This document shows, piece after piece, positions 33,801 to 45,988 of a stretch of DNA of 64,000 nt; the stretch's first letter is position 1; every line of letters starts with the position of its first letter. The stretch lies in contig NMRB01000206.1 in the NCBI GenBank assembly GCA_002633025.1, forward strand, positions 366,149-430,148, read 5' to 3'. The translations under genes were made by a program, and so were the position numbers. Under the pieces are notes generated by a model. That model saw only the letters and a program-made list of their open reading frames with translations, was not told where the DNA came from and made no database searches. Source of the DNA: Notospermus geniculatus. Taxonomy: Eukaryota; Nemertea; Pilidiophora; Heteronemertea; Lineidae.

Positions 33801-35418
33801 CTGTATTCTATAGAAATATAAATGTATGTTTCATTTTGGTACTTGCCCACGGACAAGTGCTCAATGACTTTGAGCTTGCCCAGGAGTTTTTCTCACAGTC
33901 CCGGGTACCCAGGCAACCAATTTGTCGAGCACTGAGTTGTAGCAGACCATTCTCTTGTGTACCAGGATTGTGGTGTTTATGTTATTGTTATTTTTTGTAG
34001 CTAAAACTGCCATATTTATATTATATAGGTGTGGAAGAAGATAGGTCCACCAAGAATATAGCATCGTCAAATACAGAGGTATCTGCCTATGATAAAAGAA
34101 AGGATGCTGATGAATGTGTAGATATCACTGAAGAGGAATTCATGTCAGTTTCTGAACATACACGTGGCCGAGTCAAATTAGAAGAAGTAAAGCGAGTAAG
34201 TAATCAATGATCTCGTAGATGAATGTGTCTATTCATTGATATTATCAGGCACCATAAGTACCGGTACCCGAGTTTGTCCTGACCTTGAATTGCACTTGGG
34301 GACGTAGATTTGCTAGCTTTTTGGTCCTGGGGTAAAACGCCTGTCTGTGCCAGCATGTGACCTTGTTTGCCATTTTTCGGCCAAAATCATCATGAAAACA
34401 CAGTTTTAGGTGATGTCTGGGGCATTTGTGCACCCCCATATTGTGCTAGCTACAGCCCTGTACACCATGTCTGGACATATGGACAATCAGAGTCCGAGAT
34501 AAACTTCAATGTCATGGTGCACGTGAATTTTTGTTATAAATACACGACCTCGCATTGAGCTACTGGTATTTATTTACCTTTCAGACTTACCGGTTACTCT
34601 GGATGCATTTCAAAGAAGAGGGAAAAAAGTGAGCACATCAAACCCTTGAAAATTGTTTATTTTCTGGTTGCTGATGATCTTGTTAATGACAAATGTATTG
34701 GTGTTGCTGTGAATAACAACCTAACTTTCATCTTACCAGTAATCTTTTCCAAGTTGTCTTGCCCGTTCTTCATGATTTTTGCTGTGTTGCTATTTTCTTG
34801 CATATTTTGTGTTAGTTTGATTTGTATGAATGCCTTGTTCCTCTCTTATCTATTTTTGCTTATATACATAACTAAAGCATCAGTACAGAACTCATGTTCT
34901 CCAAGTGTGTATTGAAATTCATCTCGGAGTAAGACATCTGGGACAAGTCCCAATTTTCAGTATTTCTTAATTACAGTGATCCTGTTGGACCAAGTGAAAT
35001 GTTCAAGATGGGACTGAAGGTGTCTGGTATGACGGGAGAGGCAAAACTGAAGGTACGTCTGTCTCTGTAGAGCATCCTTCATAATGGATATACTATTCTT
35101 TTGGTTCACACCATATACCATGGAGAATTTTACATGCTTCTGTGTGACTTGCAAATACGTGTCAATCAATTCTGTTCGAAGAATTATGGTATTAAAGTTG
35201 GGTCTATCTTATGTTGCTTTAGATGTATGAACCAGTGAATGTTTAGCATATCAGTTAAATCCATTACGAAGGTACTTGCAGGAAATACTGATGATTTGTT
35301 GCATGCATCATCAAAAGTCCCAGTTACCTCCTTATTGTTTTTCTATCATGTTTTTCAGGTCTTGAAGGCATTGAAGTTACTACAGATTTCCAGTAAAGGA
35401 TTGGTGAAGTTGTTATAA
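30889..35418 (+). CDS. SKA2: SKA2-like kinetochore protein with C-terminal extension, copy 1
   Basis: Nine exons: 30889-30921, 31814-31900, 32328-32423, 32596-32673, 33396-33564, 34029-34195, 34585-34628, 34977-35052, 35359-35418 (TAA). Phases fit throughout and give 269 codons (276 from an in-frame ATG at 30868). The start MEATVDKLELM followed by FQKAETDLDAI matches vertebrate SKA2, and the next two exons continue its coiled coil. SKA2 joins SKA1 and SKA3 in the outer-kinetochore complex that holds spindle microtubules. Vertebrate SKA2 ends near 120 residues. Here an acidic linker follows, then about 85 residues beginning DITEEEFMSVSEHTRGRVKL, resembling the start of the SKA1 microtubule-binding winged helix. 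I infer that domain from pattern only. The short last exons have good splice signals. Confidence 0.8.
31121..31727. mobile_element. Foldback transposon in SKA2 intron 1, unit 1
   Basis: GTATGGGCGGTATTTTCCGC at the left is exactly inverted at the right, and the arms continue through AAAAAGGGATAATCGCAC. The interior is a series of AATATCCCTCTTCGAA-type units in both orientations. The orthologous element in unit 2 is at 40926-41591. Confidence 0.85.
32829..33219. mobile_element. Insertion private to unit 1, GGTA target duplication
   Basis: GGTA occurs at 32825-32828 and 33220-33223, and unit 2 has a single GGTA with no insertion between (near 43132). The element is made of repeated AAAAAGTCTTAAATTTG words and belongs with the elements at 35487 and 45619. 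Confidence 0.85.
33697..33933. mobile_element. MITE with AGTGCTCGACAAATTGG ends, unit 1
   Basis: AGTGCTCGACAAATTGG is inverted at the right as CCAATTTGTCGAGCACT, and the inner CTTGCCCACGGACAAG stretch is palindromic too. It is in intron 5 of the SKA2-like gene and is shared with unit 2 at 43821-44057, so it predates the duplication. Confidence 0.8.
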
Positions 35419-35486
35419 CCTCCTTAGTAACTTTCATGGTCTCAGACCTCCCGATTTATTATCCATGCATGTCAACAATACTTTGA

Positions 35487-35860
35487 CAGGGTGTCTACAA
35501 GTCTTAAAAAGTCTTAAATTTGGAACTTCCATTTTCAAGGCCTTAAAAAGTCTTACATGTAAATTTGAAAATTTTTATAAGAAGGTCTGATAAAGGTCTT
35601 AATTTTGACTTCAAGACAATTTTGGAGTTGTCAGTGTTTTTTCTACCGATGCCTGTGTAGGCCTAGGTTATTTGGCCCAGCCTGCATTCAAGTTAACAAA
35701 CAATGGGAAAAGATGAAAATAAGTCTTCCCCTTCACTGCCTGACATCCCCAGGAATCTGTTATGGTGCTTCATTTAGAAGAAAATAGGTCTTATAAATTT
35801 TGCCGATAGTTGGTCTTAAAAAGGTCTTAAATTTTGGTGCTCCACGGGCTGTAGACACCT
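35487..35860. mobile_element. CAGGGTGTCTAC element, unit 1
   Basis: Left CAGGGTGTCTACAAGTC and right GGGCTGTAGACACCTG are inverted ends; the body repeats GTCTTAAAAAGTCTTAAATT. Unit 2 copy at 45619-45988. Confidence 0.8.
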
Positions 35861-37704
35861 GGTTTGATCAAGCACTATCAGTTGTGGTGTTATCGAACAT
35901 TTCATCTGAACCTTCCTCCAAAATTTCTCTGGAGTCTTGCCCTTTTGACATCTCCTCTCATTTGGGGAGTGCATGTGTCCCTGTATTTCCAAGAAAATGG
36001 TGTATCAGCACTTTTGTAAACTGTTGTTGTGGCCATGATAAATGTTAGCATCACTAGTTGATCACTTCTTGCTGTTTACCAAATGGATCAAAAAGAAATT
36101 ATCCGATGACTGGGTACAAATACATGTGTAGTGTCCTGTAACCCTTAACTTCATGACAACTATGTATCGGTGTATATTCAAGGCTTTGCTGCTGTTTCCT
36201 TTCATAAAAAAAGAAGTCTTCATAATGGTAATGTATAATGAATGTGTAGTTTGTGCTATGTACAAAAATTTTGTATATTTTCTATCGTTTTGTAAATACA
36301 TGTAGATTGATATGTGATGTGCTCATAGTTCACGCTATTATTGTATTGTTGTTGATATTGATCAAGAGAAGGTCTCAACATCATCATCCTGCGTGTTTGG
36401 AGGGCTTCAAATCTTTTGGAGTTGAGCAGGTTGCTTTAACTCAGAACAGGCCTGTAGAATTCGGGCGCTTGCTGTGCCAAATGAAGACAGGTCATTTAGA
36501 CCTTGGCAAAACGTCCATGTTTATGTTTTTACCCTCGGCAGTACTAGGGCTGTGGGGTATTGTCATCATACACAGTGTCTGTCTGTCGATCCACAATTTA
36601 CATTCTGCGCATTAATAATGGCACATCCAATCATTGCCATTTATTTGGTATGGATGTTGCGGTAGCAATAACTTCACAAGCCTGTCAGTTTTGGTTGTAC
36701 TTCAGTATCCAATATGTCTGCCACAACCACCATTTTGAATTTAGAATGTTGAGGTACTGTAGGCCTACATGTACATCACACATCTTCAACTGAATGAAGC
36801 GCTGACGAATACTGCTCGAGAGAGCATGGGTATTTTTTTGTTCAGGACCAGCTTGATTGTAAATGTGCAATCGTAAGTGATAAAAAACAAATATAAGAGT
36901 TCATTTTTGAAATGCATTTATTTGGAAACCACAACCAGCCTGACACTCCAGAGAGAAATAGAAAAATACTTATATACAGACATCTGGAGCAGTACTTTAA
37001 CAATGAAATTTGAAAGAAAATCATCATCATCTTGGCAGTGTGGTTATATAGATAACCATGAACAAAATATCTGAGGTGCGCTGTGGTGTACTTTGTGATG
37101 ATTTTCAGCCTCCAATTATGCATCTCTTTCAAAGTTCTCCATCAGCCCTTTTTTAAGGCCCTGCACAACCACCAATGTGGGAGTCTCATACCGGTACAAG
37201 TGCCGAGTTCCAAGAATTTTTATGTATGAATGCTGCCTCAGCTCACTGGTAGGTGTCAAAGAAGGGCTAAGGGGAATGTTCATGCATGCTTGTGTCCGGT
37301 GGTTGAGGTAGGCCTTACCCTTTCGGATTGCGACTATGTGTATTCATTGAAGTTCTATAGGCTAGTTAGAAACAAAGCGACCAATTTTATAGGCCAGTCA
37401 GTGGGCAAAACTAAGTGATACTGCATGAAAACAAGGTAACAATATTGAAAGTAAAACATTGACTTCCAATTTTAAATGAGATATGGCACATTACATTTAA
37501 TAATATTGCTTGATAAGACAATGACCGATGGATGGCGAAGTGCAAAACGGGTAATAAATGGCATAGATTCTTCACATAGATATTCACATACAGTAATCCA
37601 CATTCACATTTATGTATGTTGAAACCCAATGAGAAAATTAAAAATATATAAAGGTCATGGGTCATTGCCCCTCTGTGATTGGCACATCTGTCCCTGTCAG
37701 TCTG

Positions 37705-37906
37705 TGTTCTAGCCAGAAATTTTCCCAAACAGGGTGGGATGACTGCATTTTCCTAAAGACCCTGGATGTTCAAACACTGACATGGTGGGAGCGAAATTCA
37801 AACAGGGTGGTGTAATAGAAAATGCATTGCAAGTTATAGGGTGGTAAATGACCTCTGAATTTTGAACAGGGTGGTGCCACCCCGTGAAACTGGCCTGGCT
37901 AGAACA
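37705..37906. mobile_element. TGTTCTAGCCAG element, unit 1
   Basis: TGTTCTAGCCAG at the left is inverted at the right as CTGGCTAGAACA, with repeated AACAGGGTGGTG inside. Unit 2 copy at 47800-48000. Confidence 0.7.
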
Positions 37907-39116
37907 CTTCGACGGTCTACATCTGTCCGTTCGTCTTTCAAGATTGGCAAACATGCATCTAGCGTCTTACGCTAACAGGGAGGACTTAAGCAATGGTATC
38001 CATGCACAGAGAATACATTCTCCTGACTGTAGTACAATATATAGCGTCTCAGTCCCGTTATGATTTCTTGATCTTGGAGTCTGTGCAGCATTGCTCCGAG
38101 CTACTGGAATGGTTGAGTGATTGGGCTTTTTCTTTCGTACTTTTTGACTGAAAGCGCTGAAAAAGAAGAAAAAAGTGCGACTAGATCAGCCAGCCTTACC
38201 AATGATTTATCCCAGAAAAATTAACTGCAGATGAAATTGAGTGAAATCTTGGCCCTTTTCATCGTTGCAGCTCGTTTTTGCCTTATCAGTGCCACTTTTC
38301 GGCTTAATTTTTTTGTATTGGAGCATTGGTGAAAAATGAAAGTTCGACTACTTGTTCGAACGTGTCAGTGTACCAAAAGTGTAAGAGAGACATTTGAAAA
38401 GTTCTTTCAGAATTCTATGTCGGCAGACCGTGATCCTGCGATAGACCCCTCCCAACTTGAAATTGAGGTTATGCCACAAACCGCGCATCTCTTATCGATC
38501 AGGGGCCTGTTTCAAAAAGTGGCTTTAGGCTAATGGTACCATTAAGTTCAATGCATTTTCCATTTGGTTGAAGGTACCATTCTCTTAATTTTTGAAACAG
38601 ACCCCATGTCGCCAGTATTAATAGCAAACTTTTATAAGACTCACTTCAGATTTTTGGTATTAGAGAAAGTAACAGATGCATTTCATGCGAAAATAATGTT
38701 ATTTCTACTGCTAACCCCACAGCGAAGTTATTTGACCTGGCTAAAACCACTAAAAATTAGTTGTGTTAGTCCAAAAGCCCCCCCCCCTCCCCCAAGGTGT
38801 TGTCAATGAAACCGCTGAGTGTTTGCTCCATGAGAATCCGCTGGGCGTACATGTATATGGGCGTGTGCTTGGTTTCCCCTGCGGTGGAATGTCGAGTCGT
38901 CGTAAACAGAATCGAAGGCTTTCACAAAATGCATCAGTTAGGTATGACTCTCATTTCGCTGAGGTGATGGAATGCAAAATATTGCTTCTAATAGTAGTGC
39001 GGGATTCGAATCCACGACCCCTCACCCTTGCTGCGACGGAAGGTGCCTAGGTGTAGGCCCTATGCAAGAGTTCTTGGGTTCCAATCGCGCAAAACGTTTA
39101 TTTCATGATTTCACAC

Positions 39117-39262
39117 AGGCGCGGATCCGGGGGGGGGGCCGGCAAATATTTTACAAATATGTAAAATCGGCCGTGAAGTCCTGAAATTTGGAGCAAATCA
39201 TTGAAATTCACCGCAGATTTCAATGTTTCTAGCACAGTGCACCCCCCCCCCCCAGCGCGCGG
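39117..39262. mobile_element. GGCGCGGATCCGG repeat fragment
   Basis: A GCGGATCCGGGGG start, then TTTCAATG and CTAGCACAGTGCACCCCCC, matches in reduced form the element at 63081-63252. It begins where the similarity between the two SKA2 units ends. Confidence 0.6.
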
Positions 39263-40018
39263 AATGACGGAAGCAAGACCGAATCACTCATTCTGAAACT
39301 GAAATTCTTCGAGGGAACTATATACACGTATATTGGTGTTGATCCGGCTTGGTCAGTTGTGAATGATGTGCATGTGAGGACAGTTCAATGCATGCACTGT
39401 CGACTGTGTAGTGTGTACATTCAGGCCTACAATGTACACAACGCAGCGTACAATGCAACAGTGGAGTGGCGTGGAACACGCCTGTTCCCACTGATCGCAT
39501 GAATGAAAAATCCCATATTTCGCCATCAAAACACCAGAAAACGTGGAGAATGAAACCATCGAAATTCTCAAGTTACATACTAACCAGAATAATCCTGCAC
39601 ATTGATCGAATGAATGGCTTTAGAACGAATTTCCACCCAAATCTTGGGCAAAGTTCGGAGGATAACCTTTCGCGAGGCGATCGCAATATGGCCGTCTTCG
39701 CCAATGACGTCACGAAAATCCTGATGACGTTTTTCGGATCGGGGGTCGACTCGGCGATGAGCTCAAGTAACCTAAAAAAACGTTACATTCCAAACGTGCC
39801 CACTGTTCTAAAATAATGATGGGTCGACTCGTCAATTTTGTCAGTTGATGCCAAATAGATATCAAAAAATCTCTCTTATTCCTCCAAAATTGTTACACTT
39901 TTGGCGCAAATATAAAGAAATGGTTGAGATGGTCCTGCTCCAGTTTCGTTTTTGCATCCGAAAGCTGCGACTGCTTCCTACGCCATCTGATATAAGATTA
40001 TGGAACTAATGATGAAAG
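39263..40018. other. Unique spacer between the two SKA2 units
   Basis: A 116-codon plus-strand frame (39466-39816) has no domain I recognise. No splice or repeat structure is evident. Confidence 0.4.
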
Positions 40019-40397
40019 GACAAATAACTTGAAATAACACCTTTTTCATGATCAACTATATATTGGTCTCAGAGAGACCCGATACGAGCTTTCGACACTA
40101 ACTGTGTCTTCAGGTTAACCTGATCTCCCTTAATTACACCACTCCTTAGTAATCCCCTGATCTGCTATTTCTGTCATGTGGACGTTTAGCATTATCTAGT
40201 CTATGGACCCTTGTTTTGTGTATTGTGTTATCATCTTATGTTTTTATTGCATTTAACTTTCTGCCTTCCTTATGTGTTGTACATCCTGTGCTCTTCATAC
40301 CTGATGAAGACACAGTCAGTGTCGAAAGCTCGTATCGGGTCTCTCTGAGACCAATATATAGTTGATCATGAAAAAGGTGTTATTTCAAGTTATTTGT
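40019..40397. mobile_element. Foldback element with about 75-bp arms
   Basis: GACAAATAACTTGAAATAAC continues through CCCGATACGAGCTTTCGACA and is inverted at the right end. The arms are nearly perfect; the centre is about 200 bp of unrelated AT-rich sequence. It lies about 100 bp before SKA2 unit 2. Confidence 0.85.
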
Positions 40398-40693
40398 CTG
40401 TGTATGTTGGAGATTGAATTCTATCAGCCCGTCAGCTGCTGCCACCAAGCGCCTACCGCTGATACTAATCATTCGAGGCTTGACAGGCCGTCATTGAAGT
40501 CTGTTCAATCATTGTGTATTATGGGGTATTGGGGGTGGGGGTTGACATGCGACAGGGCGTCCATTAGAGACGGTGCGAAGGTGCCAACATTACCGTTCTA
40601 TGGAGCCCAAATCACTGTAGCGATTATTGAAGTTTTTGTAGACGACAGGAGAAACACCCTATCGGCAGTTTGATGAACTACCAAGAGGCGATA

Positions 40694-43600
40694 ATGGAGG
40701 CAACGGTTGACAAGCTGGAGTTGATGGTGAATAAAACCGATTTCCCTGACTATTATGGCTTTCTTTGAAAAAAACAATGCAGCCGAATGGAAAATCATAT
40801 GTTGTAGAATGTATTGATTAGAAGTAATTATGCTTGAAATGTGTAATAAATCGTGCGAGATTGGTTTCAAGTGGTGTATGCCGAGGTTTGTCGTTTTTCT
40901 TCTTCAACAAAAGAACATCACCAAAGTATGGGCGGTATTTTCCGCCAAAAAGGGATAATCGCACAGAGGGATGAGAGGGATTGATATTCAAAGAGAGAAT
41001 ATTTCTACGTTGTTTCCATTAGACAGCCACAGAGGGATTTTTAGATGAATGACCTATACTATTTTTTGCCCACCCTTTGTGTTTGTGATAGCCTACCTAG
41101 GCCCCTTTTCGAAAGTCTTCAGCGGGTAATAACAACATCCTCGCCCCAGGTCAAAACGTGAATGATGTAGGCCTACATCACGTGCATTTTGACCTGGGGC
41201 GAGGATATTGTTATTACCCGCTGAAGACTTTCGAAAGGGGCCTATTATTATCCCTCTGCTCTAAGAATATCCATCTTTGAAGATCCCTCTTCGAATCCTT
41301 TTGTGAATATCCTTTTTAGTTTTTTAATATCCCTCTTCGGAGATCCCTCTGGATTTCTAATTTCTTTTTGAGTATCCCTCTTTCTTTGAACATCCCTCTC
41401 AGGGTCTCTGCCAATATTTTTTTTAAGGCTACTAATATCTTCAAAATCAGTAAAAACCCCATGAAATTAAAGAAAATGGCCCTTTTCTGTTCCTTTGAGA
41501 CTACTAGCATGCCATAGTACCCTTAGTATCCTCTGGCGGAAACACTGCCACTGTGCGATTATCCCTTTTTGGCGGAAAATACCGCCCATACCTAAACGTG
41601 CTTCTGTCTCTTTGTACAGGAGGACGATGCCAAATAAAGGGTCAATTTGCATTAATGTCTGTTGTGTCCTTTCATTAGTTTCAGAAGGCTGAGACAGACC
41701 TTGATGCCATCAACAGAAAACTAGATGTAGAGTTCGCCAATGATCTTGATGAAGACCTTGACGAGGTTTGCAGTTCATGACATGAATTTGATTCACATTC
41801 GGCGTTCGTGGAATCACTGGGGATACCTTCGGGGTATTTTGGCTTACAACTTGAGTCAAAAGACCCATCAGGCCTCTCAAATGGCTCCTATTTTCAAAAA
41901 TGACTCAGTCAAATATGTCAAACTGGCTCTTTGACCTGAGCTGATATCATTTGCAATTGCAGTAGCCCTACATGTAGGCCTACTCTAAGCTAAACACCCG
42001 GGGGGGGTCACTCCCCATAAAGTGTGTTGCACATCAGTGTACCAAAAAATGCGGGTAAAGGGGTGTTTTTCGAGCCGCATCGGCGGGACCCGCGCTGGGT
42101 CGAATAAGCCCCCCTATTTCACCCTAAACCCCGCAGAAAGCCCACGGGAATACATAAAAAGCCACTCTCACCCCGCCTTAAGCCCTCCCCTGCCTACATG
42201 TAGTGTGGTCCATGTGTCCTGCAAAAAGCCCTTTGAAACGTCTTTCAAATTACCCAGCTATTAGAGGTCGGGATTGCAGAGTACCCAGCTTTAGGGGGTG
42301 GGGATTGAAAAGTACCCAGCCAAAAGGGGTGGGGATTCAAAATTGCTGTCACCAGCTGAAAGGGGCTTATGAAAAAAGTGGAGTACACTGATGTGCAATG
42401 CACGTTATGGGGAGTGACCCCCCGGGGCTAAACACCACAAAGCGTATAGTAGGCCTAGGCCTATACAGGCCTAGAACTGGGGGGTACAACATAAGGCCTA
42501 CATAAGTTACTGAACAACATAATGACCCTACCTATCTCGCATGTCCGTGGGGCACCATTATTCTCTTCCTAGGCCTATCCTATCAGATACCAGAAATAGG
42601 AGTCTGTATGTAACACTAACAGAGCTCCTCTTTCAGATGACACCTGCCCAGATGCTCGAGCGATTACAAGATGTGAAGAAAGAATATGCTGAAGTCCTGA
42701 AAGAGGCTGATGAAATAAAAAATCTTCAAAAGGTGTGCTTTGAAATCATTCCGTGGCTTTCCACTTGTGTTCCATTTTGGCTATTTTGGGACCAATGCCT
42801 CGGTGTTGGTGTGCGAATCGGTACTTGAAACTACTTATTCAACAAATATAATCCTGAAACCACTTTGTCCATTAAAATTGAGAGAGTAATCTCCTCCTTT
42901 CCAGAATGCTGCAGAATTTTTCCGTGACCAACTAATGCAGGCATGTCAAGCGGTTGCAAATATCCAGTTACAAACAGGAGAGGTAGCTATCTAGAGTAGA
43001 AATGTTGTTTTGCTTTGAGTCGAAGTAAAGTATTGTCATTTAACGTACAGATGTGGAGGGTTTTGATGATGAGATGAGAATGAGCATGAGTGGTATATTT
43101 CCAATGCTGTTTCTCAGAGTAAAGTTGATGGTAGGACACCATGTCATGAAAAGGCTGTGTCAAAATGGTGACGCTAGTTACCTGCCTCTACATGTATTAT
43201 AGGGTGAGACAGTACTACATGTATAAGGATGTATTGTGAACTTTGATTCAGTGCTTCATGTTTAAAATCTGCAGGAGCTCAATCAGTTGAGCTCAAAGGC
43301 TCGAGGAAAGCTGTTCACATTCGTGAAAGGGAGCTGTTCACACTCGTGCCTGAACTTCAAGGATGCCGAGGAGCGCGGTCAATTGATTTCCTCAACGCAA
43401 TTTTGCGGGCGCACAGCTGTGCTAGCGTGATTGCGGCCGTCTTACCTGAAGCACTGTTGATTCATTCTTGTGTCAGGAATGATGGTGTGTTCATACCCCA
43501 TTAAACAAACTACTTCCAGAATCCTGAGGAGCCTGATGAGTACAACCAGGCTGCTGAGTTGCTTGGTCTGCCTAAATCAGATTCTGTAGATACTAACTCC

Positions 43601-45539
43601 AGGCTAGAGGCTGAGTCTGAGTTGGACTCACAAGGTGCCGAGTGTGATCGTGGGGCAGACGTGGCAGATCATGATGCGGACGGTAAGGGTAAGTTAATTC
43701 AGGAATTCTGCATGCTTAACAATTTGTATTACCGGTATGCTTTGTTCTGGAGTGGCAACATGAAGAAACTACCTGTACATGGAGTTTGTGACCCTATTCA
43801 CAACCATCTATAGGAGTAGCAGTGCTCGACAAATTGGATTTTTGCTCACTTGCCCACAGGCAACTTCAAAGTAAACGTTCCCTGCTTTCCCGGACCACAT
43901 TGTCACTTCCCAATGGATATATTTCTGTATTCTATAGAAAGATAAATGTATGTTTCATTTTGGTACTTGCCCACGGACAAGTGCTCAATGACTTTGAGCT
44001 TGCCCAGGAGTTTTTCTCACAGTCCCGGGTACCCAGGCAACCAATTTGTCGAGCACTGAGTTGTAGCAGACCATTCTCTTGTGTACCAGGATTGTGGTGT
44101 TTATGTAATTGTTATTTTTTGTAGCTAAAACTGCCATATTTATATTATATAGGTGTGGAAGAAGATAGGTCCACCAAGAATATAGCATCGTCAAATACAG
44201 AGGTATCTGCCTATGATAAAAGAAAGGATGCTGATGAATGTATAGATATCACTGAAGAGGAATTCATGTCAGTTTCTGAACATACACGTGGCCGAGTCAA
44301 ATTAGAAGAAGTAAAGCGAGTAAGTAATCAATGATCTCGTAGATGAATGTGTCTATTCATTGATATTATCAGGCACCATAAGTACCGGTACCCGAGTTTG
44401 TCCTGACCTTGAATTGCACTTGGGGACGTAGATTTGCTAGCTTTTTGGTCCTGGGGTAAAACGCCTGTCTGTGCCAGCATGTGACCTTGTTTGCCATTTT
44501 TCGGCCAAAATCATCATGAAAACACAGTTTTAGGTGATGTCTGGGGCATTTGTGCACCCCCATATTGTGCTAGCTACAGCCCTGTACACCATGTCTGGAC
44601 ATATGGACAATCAGAGTCCGAGATAAACTTCAATGTCATGGTGCACGTGAATTTTTGTTATAAATACACGACCTCGCATTGAGCTACTGGTATTTATTTA
44701 CCTTTCAGACTTACCGGTTACTCTGGATGCATTTCAAAGAAGAGGGAAAAAAGTGAGCACATCAAACCCTTGAAAATTGTTTATTTTCTGGTTGCTGATG
44801 ATCTTGTTAATGACAAATGTATTGGTGTTGCTGTGAATAACAACCTAACTTTCATCTTACCAGTAATCTTTTCCAAGTTGTCTTGCCCGTTCTTCATGAT
44901 TTTTGCTGTGTTGCTATTTTCTTGCATATTTTGTGTTAGTTTGATTTGTATGAATGCCTTGTTCCTCTCTTATCTATTTTTGCTTATATACATAACTAAA
45001 GCATCAGTACAGAACTCATGTTCTCCAAGTGTGTATTGAAATTCATCTCGGAGTAAGACATCTGGGACAAGTCCCAATTTTCAGTATTTCTTAATTACAG
45101 TGATCCTGTTGGACCAAGTGAAATGTTCAAGATGGGACTGAAGGTGTCTGGTATGACGGGAGAGGCAAAACTGAAGGTACGTCTGTCTCTGTAGAGCATC
45201 CTTCATAATGGATATACTATTCTTTTGGTTCACACCATATACCATGGAGAATTTTACATGCTTCTGTGTGACTTGCAAATACGTGTCAATCAATTCTGTT
45301 CGAAGAATTATGGTATTAAAGTTGGGTCTATCTTATGTTGCTTTAGATGTATGAACCAGTGAATGTTTAGCATATCAGTTAAATCCATTTACGAAGGTAC
45401 TTGCAGGAAATACTGATGATTTGTTGCATCATCAAAACTCCCACTTACCTCCTTATTGTTTTTCTATCATGTTTTTCAGGTCTTGAAGGCATTGAAGTTA
45501 CTTCAGATTTCCAGTAAAGGATTGGTGAAGTTGTTATAA
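40694..45539 (+). CDS. SKA2: SKA2-like kinetochore protein with C-terminal extension, copy 2
   Basis: Nine exons: 40694-40726, 41679-41765, 42637-42732, 42905-42982, 43520-43688, 44153-44319, 44709-44752, 45101-45176, 45480-45539 (TAA). Lengths, phases and splice sites equal those of copy 1. I see two amino-acid differences in the 269 codons: His to Arg in the acidic linker exon and Val to Ile before DITEEEF. The few other exon differences are silent. With both copies open and introns diverged by insertions, this is a young paralog or a second haplotype placed in tandem. An in-frame ATG at 40673 would add seven residues. Confidence 0.8.
40926..41591. mobile_element. Foldback transposon in SKA2 intron 1, unit 2
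   Basis: Same GTATGGGCGGTATTTTCCGC inverted ends as at 31121-31727, but interrupted by the hairpin at 41099-41242. Confidence 0.8.
41099..41242. mobile_element. Nested 70-bp-arm hairpin
   Basis: AGGCCCCTTTTCGAAAGTCT through CAAAACGTGAATGATGTAG is followed directly by the almost exact reverse complement. It has essentially no loop and is absent from unit 1. Confidence 0.85.
41998..42427. mobile_element. 430-bp MITE, 8-bp target duplication CTAAACAC (hAT-like)
   Basis: Ends CCGGGGGGGGTCACTCCCCA and TGGGGAGTGACCCCCCGGGG are inverted. CTAAACAC flanks both sides (41990-41997, 42428-42435), and unit 1 has a single CTAAACAC at 32119-32126 with no insert. An 8-bp duplication is typical of hAT transposons. 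It is in intron 2 of copy 2. Confidence 0.9.
43251..43456. mobile_element. 206-bp insertion, 8-bp target duplication TTGATTCA
   Basis: TTGATTCA at 43243-43250 and 43457-43464 flank an element with GTGCTTCA/TGAAGCAC ends; unit 1 has the empty site at 33323-33330. It is in intron 4 of copy 2. Confidence 0.85.
43821..44057. mobile_element. MITE with AGTGCTCGACAAATTGG ends, unit 2
   Basis: Duplicate of 33697-33933 with a few substitutions. Confidence 0.8.
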
Positions 45540-45618
45540 CCTCTTTCAGTTACTTTCATGGTTTCAGACCTCCCGATTTATTATCCATGGACATGGTGAC
45601 ATGTCAACAATACTTAGA

Positions 45619-45988
45619 CAGGGTGTCTACAAGTCTTAAAAAGTCTTAAATTTGGAACTTCCATTTTCAAGGCCTTAAAAAGTCTTAAATTTGAATTTTT
45701 TTGTAAGAAGATCTTGAAAAGGTCTTAATTATGACTTCAAGACAATTTTGGAAAAAGTTATCGGTGTTTTTTCTACTGATGCCTGTGTAGGCCTAGGTTA
45801 TTTGGCCCAGCCTGCATACAAATTAACAGACAATGGGAAAAGATGACAATAAGTCTTCCCCGTCACTGCTTGACATCCCCGGGGATCTGTTTTGGTGCTT
45901 CATTTAGAAGAAAATAGGTCTTAAATTTTGCCGATAGTTGGTCTTAAAAAGGTCTTAAATTTGGTGCTCCACGGGCTGTAGACACCCG
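45619..45988. mobile_element. CAGGGTGTCTAC element, unit 2
   Basis: Inverted CAGGGTGTCTAC and GTAGACACCCG ends, as in 35487-35860. Confidence 0.8.

Larger units (their letters stand above)
30699..39117. repeat. Segmental duplication, unit 1 (SKA2-like gene)
   Basis: Homology with unit 2 (about 40491-49228) starts near TCATTGAAGTCTGT and continues through all nine exons and the 3' flank to the TTTCATGATTTCACA motif. Alignment is collinear with a shift of 9.8-10.3 kb caused by insertions. Exons are nearly identical; introns differ by scattered substitutions, indels and private transposons. Confidence 0.85.
35419..39117. other. 3' flank of SKA2-like copy 1
   Basis: No further gene is recognised. 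Contents, shared with unit 2: CAGGGTGTCTAC element (35487-35860), TGTTCTAGCCAG element (37705-37906), a decayed GGGGCCTGTTTCA hairpin near 38500-38610, and a tRNA-SINE B box near 39000. Open frames here lack conserved motifs. Confidence 0.5.

Noticed and set aside
34646-34915. 89-codon hydrophobic frame, identical in both SKA2 units
   Set aside because: It lies in an intron of the SKA2-like gene; its identity only reflects the overall similarity of the two units.
36253-36615. 120-codon hydrophobic open frame as a membrane protein
   Set aside because: Its counterpart in SKA2 unit 2 (46381-46572) is interrupted, so the frame is not conserved.
39466-39816. 116-codon plus-strand frame between the SKA2 units
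   Set aside because: No motif or supporting signals, and no homolog recognised.
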